A stretch of DNA of 61,936 nucleotides, taken from IMG/VR virus record IMGVR_UViG_3300031974_003128, positions 1 to 61,936 of that record; one strand, 5' to 3'. The translations under genes were made by a program, and so were the position numbers. This DNA is from a virus. The notes under the pieces were generated by a model. That model was not told the origin of the DNA and ran no database searches. It worked only from the letters and a program-made list of their open reading frames with translations. Of this stretch, positions 1 to 9,435 are shown in pieces (positions within the stretch are counted from its first letter, which is position 1; the number at the start of each line of letters is the position of its first letter).

Positions 1-60
1 TCTTCTAAACTTACATCTTCTAAAAATTACCTTAAAAGATATAGAGGTCAAGGCAGGTAA
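1..60 (+). CDS. 3' end of small basic protein (continues from 61771)
   Basis: Twenty in-frame codons ending in TAA at 58-60. They are the same as the C-terminus of the 44-residue Lys/Arg/Ser-rich protein at 61771-61905. It is partial here only because the contig was opened inside the gene. Confidence 0.8.
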   Translation, partial: SSKLTSSKNYLKRYRGQGR

Positions 61-68
61 ATAATTTA

Positions 69-76
69 TATCTTTG
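69..76 (+). promoter_or_regulatory. Bacteroidota -7 promoter element TATCTTTG
   Basis: TATCTTTG fits the Bacteroidota sigma-ABfr consensus TAnnTTTG. It lies 20 bp before the ATG at 97, followed by an A/T-only leader. It probably drives the packaging/head operon. The same element is repeated at 61914-61921. Confidence 0.7.
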
Positions 77-96
77 TATTAATTAAATTTAATCTA

Positions 97-321
97 ATGG
101 ATATAAGAAAGATTTCTATAGGTCAAGACTATAAGTCAAGCTCTATGCATTACATAGTTGGCCAAGAAGTTTTGGGAGGTAAATATTTTATCCATCTCAT
201 TCAGTATGTTGAACATTCAGATAGTTATAAGATTTGGATTCAACAAGAAGACGAAGTGCTACTTTGGAAAGAATTTAATTCCAATATGCCAGTGTCAGTA
301 GAATATAATATAAACTTTTAA
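97..321 (+). CDS. hypothetical protein (74 aa)
   Basis: First gene of the late/packaging operon. It starts 20 bp after a TATCTTTG element and overlaps the next gene by one base (TAATG). It is a small, mixed-charge, soluble protein with several aromatic residues and no motif I recognise. The start is the first ATG after the promoter, preceded by the A/T-rich leader used throughout this genome. Confidence 0.7.
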   Translation: MDIRKISIGQDYKSSSMHYIVGQEVLGGKYFIHLIQYVEHSDSYKIWIQQEDEVLLWKEFNSNMPVSVEYNINF

Positions 322-884
322 TGAGGTCACCTTTTTATTTTATTGTAAAACCACTAGGTGATAAAAGATACACCAATACTAAAAATATTGAGGGTGTTGA
401 ATTTGTTACCAATACATCTGAGGAAAACCATAAAGCTTCAAACAGGCATGGTGTTGTTATATCAACTCCTCTTGGTTATGATGGCCCTATTAAAGTTGGT
501 GATATACTTTTAGTACATCATAATGTATTTAAGTTCTACAATGATATGAAAGGTAGACAGAAAAGTAGCAAGAGTTATTTTATGGATGGTATGTTCTTTA
601 TTGAGAACGACCAGTTCTTTATGTTTAAACAAGATGATGTATGGCATTGTCATGACAGATATTGTTTTGTAAAGCCAGTTCCAAAAGAAGAATCATTTAT
701 ATCTAAACTAGGAACAGAAGAACCTCTTATTGGTGAGATGAAATATCCAAATGATTATTTAAAATCTAAAGGAGTAAAACAAGGTGATAGAATATGTTTC
801 AAACCAGAGAGTGAATATGAATTTACTGTAGATGATGAGAAACTATACAGAATGTATGACCACCAAATAACTTTAATTTTATGA
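321..884 (+). CDS. GroES-like beta-barrel protein upstream of terminase
   Basis: A protein of 187 residues. Residues about 40-75 read like a Cpn10 barrel strand pair (GVVISTPLG, then IKVGDILLVHHNVFKF). The C-terminus (residues about 150-187: GVKQGDRICFKP, then EKLYRMYDHQITLIL) has the spacing of the GroES C-terminal segment 'GD.V.f......i....y.i..e.dila'. I infer a GroES-fold protein, possibly helping capsid assembly as T4 gp31 does, but this rests on pattern only. It sits directly before the terminase genes and overlaps the next ORF by 4 bp (ATGA). It is distinct from the shorter GroES at 48893. Confidence 0.6.
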   Translation: MRSPFYFIVKPLGDKRYTNTKNIEGVEFVTNTSEENHKASNRHGVVISTPLGYDGPIKVGDILLVHHNVFKFYNDMKGRQKSSKSYFMDGMFFIENDQFFMFKQDDVWHCHDRYCFVKPVPKEESFISKLGTEEPLIGEMKYPNDYLKSKGVKQGDRICFKPESEYEFTVDDEKLYRMYDHQITLIL

Positions 885-1159
885 AATCAGAAGAACTTAA
901 AAAACAAATTATACAAGCAGGGCGTAGAGCAGTAGAGCAACTTATTAAAGTAGCAAAAGAAGATATTATAAAACCTGATCCTGAAGATGAACTAGCTGCA
1001 GATAGATTAAAGAATGCAGCAGCCACAAAAAAGCTAGCTATTTTTGATGCTTTTGATATTTTAAATAAAATAGATTTAGAAGAAGAAGTACTTGAAAGTG
1101 GAGGAACAATAGATAAAACAAATACAAAACAAGGGTTTGCAGAACGAAGATCAAAATAG
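881..1159 (+). CDS. terS: putative terminase small subunit
   Basis: A protein of 92 residues, mostly helical and charged (ELAADRLKNAAATKKLAIFDAF in the centre), lying immediately before the large terminase and overlapping it by 23 bp. Position, size and helical character fit a small terminase, which binds phage DNA and regulates the large subunit. No helix-turn-helix is obvious. The assignment depends mainly on context. It starts at an ATG overlapping the previous stop (ATGA). Confidence 0.6.
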   Translation: MKSEELKKQIIQAGRRAVEQLIKVAKEDIIKPDPEDELAADRLKNAAATKKLAIFDAFDILNKIDLEEEVLESGGTIDKTNTKQGFAERRSK

Positions 1160-3383
1160 TTTATATCAAGAATTAAGAGATTATATTCCTAAAACTGTTC
1201 TTAGTAAAAAGAATACGGCTAAAACTTGGGTGTATGGATATAACGAAAAGTATGATGTGGTTGTTATATCTAGATCAGGTCAAATAGGTCAGGTAATAAA
1301 TATTAATGGTTTATGTATTGCACTGCCAAAAAAGCCAGAAGATATTTTTTCCAGACATAAAAGTAAAGAAAAACAATATTGGGAAAGACATGAGCTTCCA
1401 AAAGATTTAACTAGAATAAATTCTATATTTCAGTGGAACGAAAGACCACCTCAGTTTAAAAACAAATGGGTAGATTATATCGAGGGAGAGTTTGATAAAA
1501 GAGAACTAGGTTATTGGTTTTATAATAATGGTAAACCTACGTATATAACAGGCTCTCATTATATGTACTTGCAATGGACAAGTATTGATGTTGGTTATCC
1601 TGATTACAGAGAAGCAAACAGAATATTCTTTTTATACTGGGAGGCTTGTAAAGCAGATAATAGATGTTTTGGAATGGATTATTTAAAAATAAGACGTTCA
1701 GGTTTTTCTTTTATGGGGTCATCAGAATGTGTAAATACAGGAACATTGGCTAGAGATTCTAGGGTTGGTATTTTATCAAAGACAGGTTCTGATGCTAAAA
1801 AAATGTTTACAGATAAAGTTGTACCTATTGCAAACAGACTACCATTTTTTTTCAAACCGATACAAGATGGTATGGATAAACCAAAAACAGAATTAGCATT
1901 TAGAATACCAGCTTCTAAGATTACAAAGAAAAATATGTATGATGATGTTGATGAAGAGCTGACAGGACTTGATACAACTATTGACTGGAAAAATACAGAT
2001 GACAACTCTTATGATGGTGAAAAACTTTTACTGCTTGTACATGATGAATCTGGTAAATGGATAAAGCCAAATAATATTTTAAATAACTGGCGTGTAACTA
2101 AAACTTGTCTCAGACTAGGAAGCAAAGTTATTGGTAAATGTATGATGGGTTCTACATCAAATGCTCTTGATAAAGGGGGTGATAATTTTAAAAAGTTATT
2201 TGAAGATTCAAATGTAAATACTAGAAACGCAAACGGTCAAACTAAATCTGGATTATATTCTTTATTTATTCCCATGGAATGGAATATGGAAGGTTTTATA
2301 GATAGATATGGTATGCCTGTATTTAGAAAACCTGAGAAACCCGTAGCTGGAGTTGATGGAGAATGGATTACAAATGGAGCAATAGATTATTGGGAAGCTG
2401 AAGTAGATTCATTGAAGAATGATGCTGATGCATTAAATGAATTTTACAGACAGTTTCCAAGAACAGAGTCTCACGCATTTAGAGATGAGAGTAAATCATC
2501 ACTATTTAATCTAACTAAAATATATCAGCAGATTGATTATAATGATTCTTTAATTATGGAGCATCACGTAACTCGTGGTAGATTCTATTGGAAGGATGGT
2601 ATAAAAGATTCTGAGGTTATATGGACTCCAGATTCCAGAGGTAGATTCAAAGTGTCTTGGACACCTAACAAAGGATTAAATAATAAAAAGATTCAAAAGC
2701 ATGGCGTATACTTTCCTCTGAATGAACATATCGGTGCATTTGGTTGTGATAGTTATGATATATCTGGAACTGTTGGAGGTGGTGGATCAAATGGAGCTTT
2801 GCATGGTTTAACTAAGTTTAATATGGAAGAAGCTCCGAGTAATGAGTTCTTTCTAGAATATGTTGCTAGACCACAAACAGCAGAGATATTTTTTGAAGAA
2901 GTATTAATGGCTTGTGTATTTTATAGTATGCCAATACTTGTAGAGAATAACAAACCTAGATTATTATATCATTTTAAAAACAGAGGATATAGGGGATATT
3001 GTATGAATAGGCCAGATAAACATTATAATAAATTATCAAAGACTGAAAAAGAACTGGGTGGTATTCCTAATACATCTGAAGATGTAAAGCAATCACACGC
3101 TGCAGCTATAGAATCATATATAGAAAAGTATGTTGGTATTGATTTAGATGGCACATATAGGTCTATGGATGAAATGGGGTCAATGTATTTTACAAGGACA
3201 CTAGAAGACTGGGCAAGGTTTGATATTAGCAGTAGAACAAAGTTTGATGCCAGTATTAGTTCTGGGCTTGCAATAATGGCAAATCAAAAGAATGTTTACC
3301 TTCCTGAGAAAAAACAATCAAAAATAAGTCTTAACTTTGCACAATATAATAATAAAGGAATTTTAAGTGAATTAATTAGATGA
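1137..3383 (+). CDS. terL: terminase large subunit
   Basis: A DNA-packaging motor ATPase/nuclease of 748 residues, the size seen in crAss-like and related podoviruses. Residues 184-197 (KIRRSGFSFMGSSE) occupy the place of a degenerate Walker A. Residues 297-304 (LLLLVHDE) are the Walker B with catalytic Glu304, followed by SGKW. The C-terminal half has the acidic clusters expected of the RNase H-like nuclease, e.g. AFGCDSYD. The start is a TTG at 1137: the same frame is closed by a stop at 1110-1112, and no ATG lies between that stop and the conserved region. The end overlaps the portal start by 4 bp. Confidence 0.9.
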   Translation: MQNEDQNSLYQELRDYIPKTVLSKKNTAKTWVYGYNEKYDVVVISRSGQIGQVININGLCIALPKKPEDIFSRHKSKEKQYWERHELPKDLTRINSIFQWNERPPQFKNKWVDYIEGEFDKRELGYWFYNNGKPTYITGSHYMYLQWTSIDVGYPDYREANRIFFLYWEACKADNRCFGMDYLKIRRSGFSFMGSSECVNTGTLARDSRVGILSKTGSDAKKMFTDKVVPIANRLPFFFKPIQDGMDKPKTELAFRIPASKITKKNMYDDVDEELTGLDTTIDWKNTDDNSYDGEKLLLLVHDESGKWIKPNNILNNWRVTKTCLRLGSKVIGKCMMGSTSNALDKGGDNFKKLFEDSNVNTRNANGQTKSGLYSLFIPMEWNMEGFIDRYGMPVFRKPEKPVAGVDGEWITNGAIDYWEAEVDSLKNDADALNEFYRQFPRTESHAFRDESKSSLFNLTKIYQQIDYNDSLIMEHHVTRGRFYWKDGIKDSEVIWTPDSRGRFKVSWTPNKGLNNKKIQKHGVYFPLNEHIGAFGCDSYDISGTVGGGGSNGALHGLTKFNMEEAPSNEFFLEYVARPQTAEIFFEEVLMACVFYSMPILVENNKPRLLYHFKNRGYRGYCMNRPDKHYNKLSKTEKELGGIPNTSEDVKQSHAAAIESYIEKYVGIDLDGTYRSMDEMGSMYFTRTLEDWARFDISSRTKFDASISSGLAIMANQKNVYLPEKKQSKISLNFAQYNNKGILSELIR

Positions 3384-5815
3384 AAGATGTAAACATAAAT
3401 ATTTCATCTGTAGGATTCCCTAGTCAGTTTGTATCTGATGCTGAGAAGGCAACTGATGAGTTTGGATTACAAATAGGGCAAGCTATACAATACGAATGGT
3501 TTCGTAAAGATTCTACCGGATGCAGATACTATAATCAGTGGAGGGATTTTAATAGATTAAGATTATACGCAAGAGGTGAACAATCAGTAGCAAAATATAA
3601 AAATGAATTAGCTGTTGATGGTGATTTATCTTACTTAAATTTAGATTGGACACCAGTTCCAATCATTCCTAAATTTGTTGATATAGTAGTAAACGGAATG
3701 TCTGATAGATTATTCAAAGTAAAAGCGTATGCTCAAGATGCTTTGTCTCAATCTAAAAGAAGCAAGTATCAAGAAATGATTGAAGGGCAGATGGCTGCTA
3801 AAGATGTACTTGATATTGTACAAAAGAATACAGGGTTCGATCCATTCATTATGAATCCTGATGAACTTCCTGCAAGTGATGAGGAGCTTTCATTATACAT
3901 GAACTTAAATTACAAACCAGCTATTGAGATTGCTGAAGAAGAAGCTATCAATACAATGTTTGAAGAAAACCATTATAATGATATTCGTAAAAGATTAGAT
4001 TACGATATTATGGTTACTGGTATGGCTGTTGCAAAGCATGAGTTTTTAAAAGGAGCTGGAGTAGAAATTAAATATGTAGATCCAGCAAATGTAGTTTATA
4101 GTTATACAGAAGATCCTCATTTTAAAGATTGTTTTTATTGGGGTGAAATTAAAACAGTTCCAATCACTGAACTAGTGAAGATTGATCCTACGCTAACTAA
4201 GGAAGATTTAGAAAAAATATCTCAGTATAGTCAAAGCTGGTATGATTATTACAACACAGCTCAATATTATGAGAACGATATATTTTATAGAGACACAGCT
4301 ACTTTAATGTACTTTAATTATAAAACCACTAAGAAGATGGTTTATAAAAAGAAGATTAAAGAGAATGGTAATATCTCTATGATAGAAAAGGACGATACTT
4401 TTAACCCTCCTAATGAAATGATGGAAGAGGGTAATTTTGAAAAAGTAGAAAAAACAATTGACGTATGGTATGATGGTGTAATGGTTATGGGTACTAACTT
4501 TATTTTAAAGTGGGAGCTTGCAAAGAATATGGTTAGACCAAAATCATCTTCACAGCACGCTATACCAAATTATGTAGCAGTTGCTCCAAGAATGTATAAA
4601 GGTGTGATTGAATCTCTTGTTAGAAGAATGATTCCTTATGCTGACCTTATACAGATGACTCATTTAAAACTACAACAGGTAATTGCTAGAACAGTTCCTG
4701 ATGGTGTATATATAGATGCAGATGGATTGAATGAGGTTGATCTTGGAACAGGATCAGCTTATAACCCAGAAGATGCACTTAGATTGTATTTCCAAACAGG
4801 TTCTGTAATTGGTAGAAGTTATACGCAAGAAGGTGATTATAATCAGGGTAAAGTTCCTATACAGCAGCTCACAAGCAATTCTGGCGCTTCTAAGGCACAA
4901 ATGCTTATAGGTAACCTTAACCACTACTTAGACATGATTCGAGCTGTAACGGGCTTAAATGAAGCGAGAGACGGTACTATAGCAAATTCAGATGCTTTAG
5001 TAGGTGTTCAAAAGCTAGCTGCGCTTAGTTCAAATACAGCAACAAGACATATTCTTGATGGAAGTTTATATATATACAGAACATTATCAGAAGCATTAAC
5101 TTATAGAATAGCTGATATATTAGAGTATTCTGACTTTAAGGATGACTTTATTAATAAAATCGGTAAATACAATGTTAGCATTCTTGGAGAAATTTCTGAC
5201 CTATATATATATGACTTTGGAATCTTTATTGAGTTGTCTCCAGATGAAGAACAAAAAGCAATGCTTGAGCAAAATATTCAAATGGCATTATCTAAGGGTG
5301 ATATTAATTTGGAAGACGCTATTGACATACGTGAAATAAAGAATTTAAAATTAGCTAATCAACTTTTAAAAGTTAAAAGAAAAGCTAAGCAAGAGCAAGA
5401 CCAAAAGCAAGAAATGCAAAAGCAGGCTATGATTGCTCAACAACAATTAAAATCTCAAGAACTTGCAGCTCAAGTAGCAATGCAAAAAATAGAAGCTGAA
5501 ACTCAGTCTAAAATTAGATACAGACAAGCTGATATTGCATTTGAAATTGAAAAGCAAAAACAAGAAGCTGCTCTTAAATCACAACTGATGGAGCAAGAGT
5601 TTCAATATAATATGCAAGTTAAAGGATTAGATGCTGCTACGCTAGCAGAGAGAGAGCAATCAAGAGAGAAAGCTAAAAGTGATAGAATTAGTCAGCAGAA
5701 TACAGAACAATCAAAACTTATAACGCAGAGGAAAAATAATTTACCTCCTCAAAATTTTGAGTCTAATGAAGATACGTTAGATGGTTTTGATTTAGCAGAG
5801 TTTGAGCCAAGATAA
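3380..5815 (+). CDS. portal protein
   Basis: A protein of 811 residues directly downstream of terL (ATGA overlap), as expected for the dodecameric portal through which DNA is packaged and ejected. The N-terminal and central parts have the mixed alpha/beta, aromatic-rich character of large podovirus portals (e.g. RLYARGEQSVAKYKNEL near residue 60). Residues about 640-750 form a long Gln/Lys-rich coiled coil, as in portal barrel or crown regions. It is assigned from position, length and overall resemblance to crAss-like portals; no catalytic motif exists to check. Confidence 0.85.
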   Translation: MKDVNINISSVGFPSQFVSDAEKATDEFGLQIGQAIQYEWFRKDSTGCRYYNQWRDFNRLRLYARGEQSVAKYKNELAVDGDLSYLNLDWTPVPIIPKFVDIVVNGMSDRLFKVKAYAQDALSQSKRSKYQEMIEGQMAAKDVLDIVQKNTGFDPFIMNPDELPASDEELSLYMNLNYKPAIEIAEEEAINTMFEENHYNDIRKRLDYDIMVTGMAVAKHEFLKGAGVEIKYVDPANVVYSYTEDPHFKDCFYWGEIKTVPITELVKIDPTLTKEDLEKISQYSQSWYDYYNTAQYYENDIFYRDTATLMYFNYKTTKKMVYKKKIKENGNISMIEKDDTFNPPNEMMEEGNFEKVEKTIDVWYDGVMVMGTNFILKWELAKNMVRPKSSSQHAIPNYVAVAPRMYKGVIESLVRRMIPYADLIQMTHLKLQQVIARTVPDGVYIDADGLNEVDLGTGSAYNPEDALRLYFQTGSVIGRSYTQEGDYNQGKVPIQQLTSNSGASKAQMLIGNLNHYLDMIRAVTGLNEARDGTIANSDALVGVQKLAALSSNTATRHILDGSLYIYRTLSEALTYRIADILEYSDFKDDFINKIGKYNVSILGEISDLYIYDFGIFIELSPDEEQKAMLEQNIQMALSKGDINLEDAIDIREIKNLKLANQLLKVKRKAKQEQDQKQEMQKQAMIAQQQLKSQELAAQVAMQKIEAETQSKIRYRQADIAFEIEKQKQEAALKSQLMEQEFQYNMQVKGLDAATLAEREQSREKAKSDRISQQNTEQSKLITQRKNNLPPQNFESNEDTLDGFDLAEFEPR

Positions 5816-5832
5816 TGCGTTTAAATTTTGCG

Positions 5833-5840
5833 TAAATTTG
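5833..5840 (+). promoter_or_regulatory. -7 promoter element TAAATTTG
   Basis: TAAATTTG fits TAnnTTTG and lies 22 bp before the scaffold/capsid operon start, followed by a repeated AATTA leader. It probably gives the scaffold-capsid genes their own promoter. Confidence 0.6.
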
Positions 5841-5862
5841 CAAATAAATTAAATTAAATTAA

Positions 5863-7032
5863 ATGGATATAAAAGTTAGAGAAGTAACTGATGTTGAGTC
5901 TAAATCAACACAGGAAGTAGAAAAAGAATTGCTTGAAAAACACGAGCAGGAACAACAACAGAAAGAAGAAACGGTTGTTGAAGAACAAAGTACTCAAGAA
6001 CCTGTTGCTGAAAATGAAACTTCAGAAGAAGTTGTAGCGCAGGAGACAGAGGTTAGTGAGCCAGAAGAAGTTAAAGAAGTTGAAGCTCCACCAGTAAAAC
6101 CCTCAGAATTAAATGAGGATGAAGTTCTTTCATATATTGGTAAAAGATATGGTAAGGAAATTAAATCTATTGATGATTTAGTTAATGCAAGACAAGAATC
6201 AGAAGAATTACCTTCTGATGTTGCAGCTTACCTAAAGTATAAAAAGGAAACAGGTCGTGGTATAGACGATTATGCAAAATTGCAAAAAGATTATTCCGAC
6301 ATGGATTCCGATTCTTTGCTTAGAGAATATTATTCAATAACAGAAGAAGGTTTAGATTCTGATGATATTGATATGTTAATGGAAGAGTTTGTTTATGATG
6401 AAGAAATAAACGAACCAGCTGAAATTAAAAAAATAAAACTAGCAAAGAAGAAAGAGATTGCTAAAGCAAAAAAGTTTCTTAGAGAACAGCAGGAGTTATA
6501 CAAACAGCCTCTTGAGTCAAGGGAAAGTTCTGCCACTGCTAACAACGAGGAACTTATTGAGTATAGGCAATATTTAGAGTCAGCTAAAGCTCAACAAGAA
6601 GATGCTAATCAAAAAAGAGAATGGTTTGTCAAAAAAAGTGACGAAGTATTCAGCTCCGAATTTAAAGGTTTTAAGTTCAACATAGGAGAGAATGATATAG
6701 TGTATTCTCCAGGTAGCGCTTCTGAACTTAAAAAAGCTCAAGAGACTCCACTTAACTTTGTAAATAAGTATTTGGATTCTAATGGTTTTATTAAAGATGC
6801 AGAAGGTTATCACAAAGCTCTAGCTATAGCTATGAATCCTGATAAATTTGCTCAGTTCTTTTACGAGCAGGGTAAATCACAGGCTACTGATGATGTAATT
6901 CGTAAAACTAAAAACGTTGATATGACGGAACGAAGTGCACCACAAGTATCTGCTAAATCTGGATTCCAAGTTAAATCAGTTTCTCAGCCATCAAGCCGAG
7001 GACTGAAAATTAGAAGTATAAAAAAAAGTTAA
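5863..7032 (+). CDS. putative capsid scaffold protein
   Basis: A protein of 389 residues, very Glu-rich in the first 90 (EVEKELLEKHEQEQQQKEE) and helical throughout, with a basic C-terminus (SSRGLKIRSIKKS). It lies between portal and major capsid protein, the usual position of a scaffold. Acidic N-terminus, coiled-coil middle and basic tail fit a scaffolding protein that binds capsid subunits by its C-terminus. No protease signature is seen. An A/T-only leader precedes the ATG. Confidence 0.7.
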   Translation: MDIKVREVTDVESKSTQEVEKELLEKHEQEQQQKEETVVEEQSTQEPVAENETSEEVVAQETEVSEPEEVKEVEAPPVKPSELNEDEVLSYIGKRYGKEIKSIDDLVNARQESEELPSDVAAYLKYKKETGRGIDDYAKLQKDYSDMDSDSLLREYYSITEEGLDSDDIDMLMEEFVYDEEINEPAEIKKIKLAKKKEIAKAKKFLREQQELYKQPLESRESSATANNEELIEYRQYLESAKAQQEDANQKREWFVKKSDEVFSSEFKGFKFNIGENDIVYSPGSASELKKAQETPLNFVNKYLDSNGFIKDAEGYHKALAIAMNPDKFAQFFYEQGKSQATDDVIRKTKNVDMTERSAPQVSAKSGFQVKSVSQPSSRGLKIRSIKKS

Positions 7033-7052
7033 TAACATAAAAATTTAAAACA

Positions 7053-8510
7053 ATGGCAGGACAAGTTTTAGCGTCACCTACTTATGCGTTGACGCCGAGT
7101 TCAGAAAGAACTCCAACAGCCCAAAACTATATCGTTAACTTCGACTTTTTAAACCAGTATCTACCTGATACTTACGAAAAAGAGTTCGAAAGATACGGTA
7201 ATAGAACTATCTCATCTTTCTTAAGAATGGTGGGAGCAGAAATGCCTACTAACTCTGACTTAATTAAATGGGCAGAGCAAGGTAGATTACACACGAAATA
7301 TACGTCAGTTGGTACTGCAGCTTTAGTAAACGCAGACACTGCAACATTTCAGGTAAACGACACATTAGACCCAACAACAGCTGAGCAAGTAATTAGAATT
7401 GGTCAGACAGTTGTAATCGTACAAAACGATGGTTCAGGTGTAAACAAAGCAGTTGTTACTGCAGTTAATAACGCAGCTGGTGGTGCAGGTCAATTTACTG
7501 TTGCTTTTTACGAAGCAGGTGGTTTAGTGACTGCAGGTACAGGTGCTGGTAACGCAGATGTAACTGTATTTATTTATGGTTCAGAGTTCAAAAAAGGAAC
7601 TGCTGGTATGGTAGGTTCTCTTGAAGCTAATGACTTCATTTTTGAAAACAAACCAATTATTTTAAAAGATACATATACTGTAAATGGTTCAGATATGGCA
7701 CAAATCGGATGGGTAGAAGTTACTACTGAAGATGGTGCTACTGGATACCTTTGGTATTTAAAATCTGAGCATGAAACAAGATTAAGATTTGATGACTATT
7801 TAGAAACAGCTATGATTGAAGCTGTACCTGCTGAGACTAACTCAGGTGCTGCTGCTGCATTAGGTAGCTCAGGTGCTGCTGCAAATCCAGGTGCTGGTTC
7901 TGATGGTATATTCTACGCAGTAACTCAAAGAGGAAATATCTGGGATGGTGGTAACCCTACTACACTTGCAGATTTTGACTCTATTATTAGTAGATTAGAC
8001 AAACAAGGTGCAATTGAAGAAAACGTACTGTTTATTGACAGACAATTCTCATTTGATATTGACGATATGTTAGCTGCTCAAAACTCTTACGGAGCTGGTG
8101 GTACTTCATACGGTCTATTTGACAATGACGAAGAAATGGCATTAAACTTAGGATTCTCTGGATTCAGAAGAGGATACGATTTCTACAAAACTGATTGGAA
8201 ATACTTAAACGACCCTACAATGAGAGGTGGTTTACCATCAGGAGCTAACTCTGGTAAAATCAATGGACTATTAGTTCCAGCTGGTTCTACTACAGTGTAT
8301 GACCAAATTCTTGGTAAAAATGCAAAAAGACCTTTCTTACATGTAAGATATAGAGCTTCAGAAACTGAAGACAGAAGATATAAAACTTGGATCACTGGTT
8401 CAGCTGGTGGTGCAGCAACTTCTGATATCGATAACATGCAAGTTAACTTTTTATCAGAAAGAGCTGTATGTACTTTAGGTGCAAACAACTTCTTCTTATT
8501 CCAAGATTAA
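7053..8510 (+). CDS. major capsid protein
   Basis: A protein of 485 residues. The N-terminal region (residues about 38-85: EKEFERYGNRTISSFLRM, then GAEMPTNSDLIKWAEQGRLH) resembles the conserved block of crAss-like major capsid proteins, which have the HK97 fold. The gene uses more C-ending codons (AAC, TTC, TAC) than its neighbours, as very highly expressed genes do. It follows the scaffold and is followed by a strong terminator at 8521-8549, consistent with separate high expression. Confidence 0.9.
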   Translation: MAGQVLASPTYALTPSSERTPTAQNYIVNFDFLNQYLPDTYEKEFERYGNRTISSFLRMVGAEMPTNSDLIKWAEQGRLHTKYTSVGTAALVNADTATFQVNDTLDPTTAEQVIRIGQTVVIVQNDGSGVNKAVVTAVNNAAGGAGQFTVAFYEAGGLVTAGTGAGNADVTVFIYGSEFKKGTAGMVGSLEANDFIFENKPIILKDTYTVNGSDMAQIGWVEVTTEDGATGYLWYLKSEHETRLRFDDYLETAMIEAVPAETNSGAAAALGSSGAAANPGAGSDGIFYAVTQRGNIWDGGNPTTLADFDSIISRLDKQGAIEENVLFIDRQFSFDIDDMLAAQNSYGAGGTSYGLFDNDEEMALNLGFSGFRRGYDFYKTDWKYLNDPTMRGGLPSGANSGKINGLLVPAGSTTVYDQILGKNAKRPFLHVRYRASETEDRRYKTWITGSAGGAATSDIDNMQVNFLSERAVCTLGANNFFLFQD

Positions 8511-8520
8511 TATTAAATTC

Positions 8521-8549
8521 AAAGGGGTGCAGCAATGTGCCCCTTTTTT
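8521..8549 (+). terminator. rho-independent terminator after the capsid gene
   Basis: The AAAGGGG arm at 8521 and the CCCCTTT arm near 8540 flank an inner GCA/TGT pair, followed by a T run. It lies 11 bp after the capsid stop codon. Confidence 0.85.
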
Positions 8550-8573
8550 AAATTATAAATTAAATTAAATCAA

Positions 8574-9401
8574 ATGTCAAAAGAAACTAAAACTACAGAA
8601 ACAGTAGAAGAGACTACTGAAATTGTGCAAAAAAAGAAAAGCACACCTAAAAAATCTCAACCAAAATTTGTTGATAAAACATATAAGCTAACTAAAGAAG
8701 TAGCTCCATTATCATTAATACTTTCATCAAGACACACATCAAGATTTCCTTTATTATGGTTTGATGAAGAAACTGGTATCAATAGACCACTTAGATATGC
8801 AAGAAACCAGAACAGCCCATTTCAAGATGAGCAAGATGATAATGCGATATTAGAACCTATTGTATTTGAGAATGGTTTTTTATACGTTCCAAAAAACAAT
8901 CAAGTATTACAAAAGTTTTTACAATACCATCCTGGTAACGGAAGAACTTTTATTGAAGTAAATAAAGAAAAAGAAGCAGAAGTATTAGTAGAAGATTTAA
9001 ATGCTGAAGTAGATGCATTAATCGAAGCTAGACAATTAGATGTAGAGCAAGTAGAAAATGTAGCTAGAGTATTATTTCAAAGAGATGTTACTAAAGTTTC
9101 AACTTCAGAGCTTAGAAGAGATATATTAATATTTGCTAAACAAAATCCTAAAGACTTTTTGAATTTACTTAAAGATCCTATGCTAAAATTAAATGCTACA
9201 ATTCAAAACTTTTTTGATAAAGGTTTAGTTGTACTTAGAAACAGCAACAAGGAGATATGGTTTAATACACCATCAAATAAAAAGAAAATGTGTAATGTTC
9301 CTTATGGTGAAGACCCTATGTATATTGCAGCGTCATTCTTTCAAAGTGATGATGGTATTGACCTATTTAAACATTTAAAAAGCATATCAAAAAATTCGTA
9401 A
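8574..9401 (+). CDS. conserved head-associated structural protein
   Basis: A protein of 275 residues. The N-terminus is Thr/Lys-rich and disordered (about 35 residues). It is followed by a conserved-looking core (SLILSSRHTSRFPLLWFDEE, then RPLRYARNQNSPFQDEQD and LQYHPGNG) of a type I associate with the gene next to the capsid in crAss-like phages. It is probably a head or connector protein; its exact role is unknown to me. The leader before the ATG is A/T-only, and the gene ends inside the next promoter. Confidence 0.65.
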   Translation: MSKETKTTETVEETTEIVQKKKSTPKKSQPKFVDKTYKLTKEVAPLSLILSSRHTSRFPLLWFDEETGINRPLRYARNQNSPFQDEQDDNAILEPIVFENGFLYVPKNNQVLQKFLQYHPGNGRTFIEVNKEKEAEVLVEDLNAEVDALIEARQLDVEQVENVARVLFQRDVTKVSTSELRRDILIFAKQNPKDFLNLLKDPMLKLNATIQNFFDKGLVVLRNSNKEIWFNTPSNKKKMCNVPYGEDPMYIAASFFQSDDGIDLFKHLKSISKNS

Positions 9402-9406
9402 CTTTG
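9399..9406 (+). promoter_or_regulatory. -7 promoter element TAACTTTG
   Basis: TAACTTTG overlaps the stop codon of the preceding gene and lies 29 bp before the ATG at 9436. It fits TAnnTTTG, and the single-gene unit it would drive ends at the terminator at 9749. Confidence 0.6.
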
Positions 9407-9435
9407 CCTAAAGTTTAACTATTAATTTTTTAACA

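Larger units (their letters stand above)
1..91. repeat. 91-bp terminal direct repeat, left copy
   Basis: Bases 1-91 are identical to 61846-61936. The left copy holds the last 20 codons of the small basic gene that starts at 61771 and a -7 promoter element. Because the repeat cuts a reading frame that continues cleanly across the join, it most likely reflects the overlap of a circular assembly (a k-mer-sized overlap) and not a biological terminal redundancy. The unit genome is then 61,845 bp. Confidence 0.95.
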
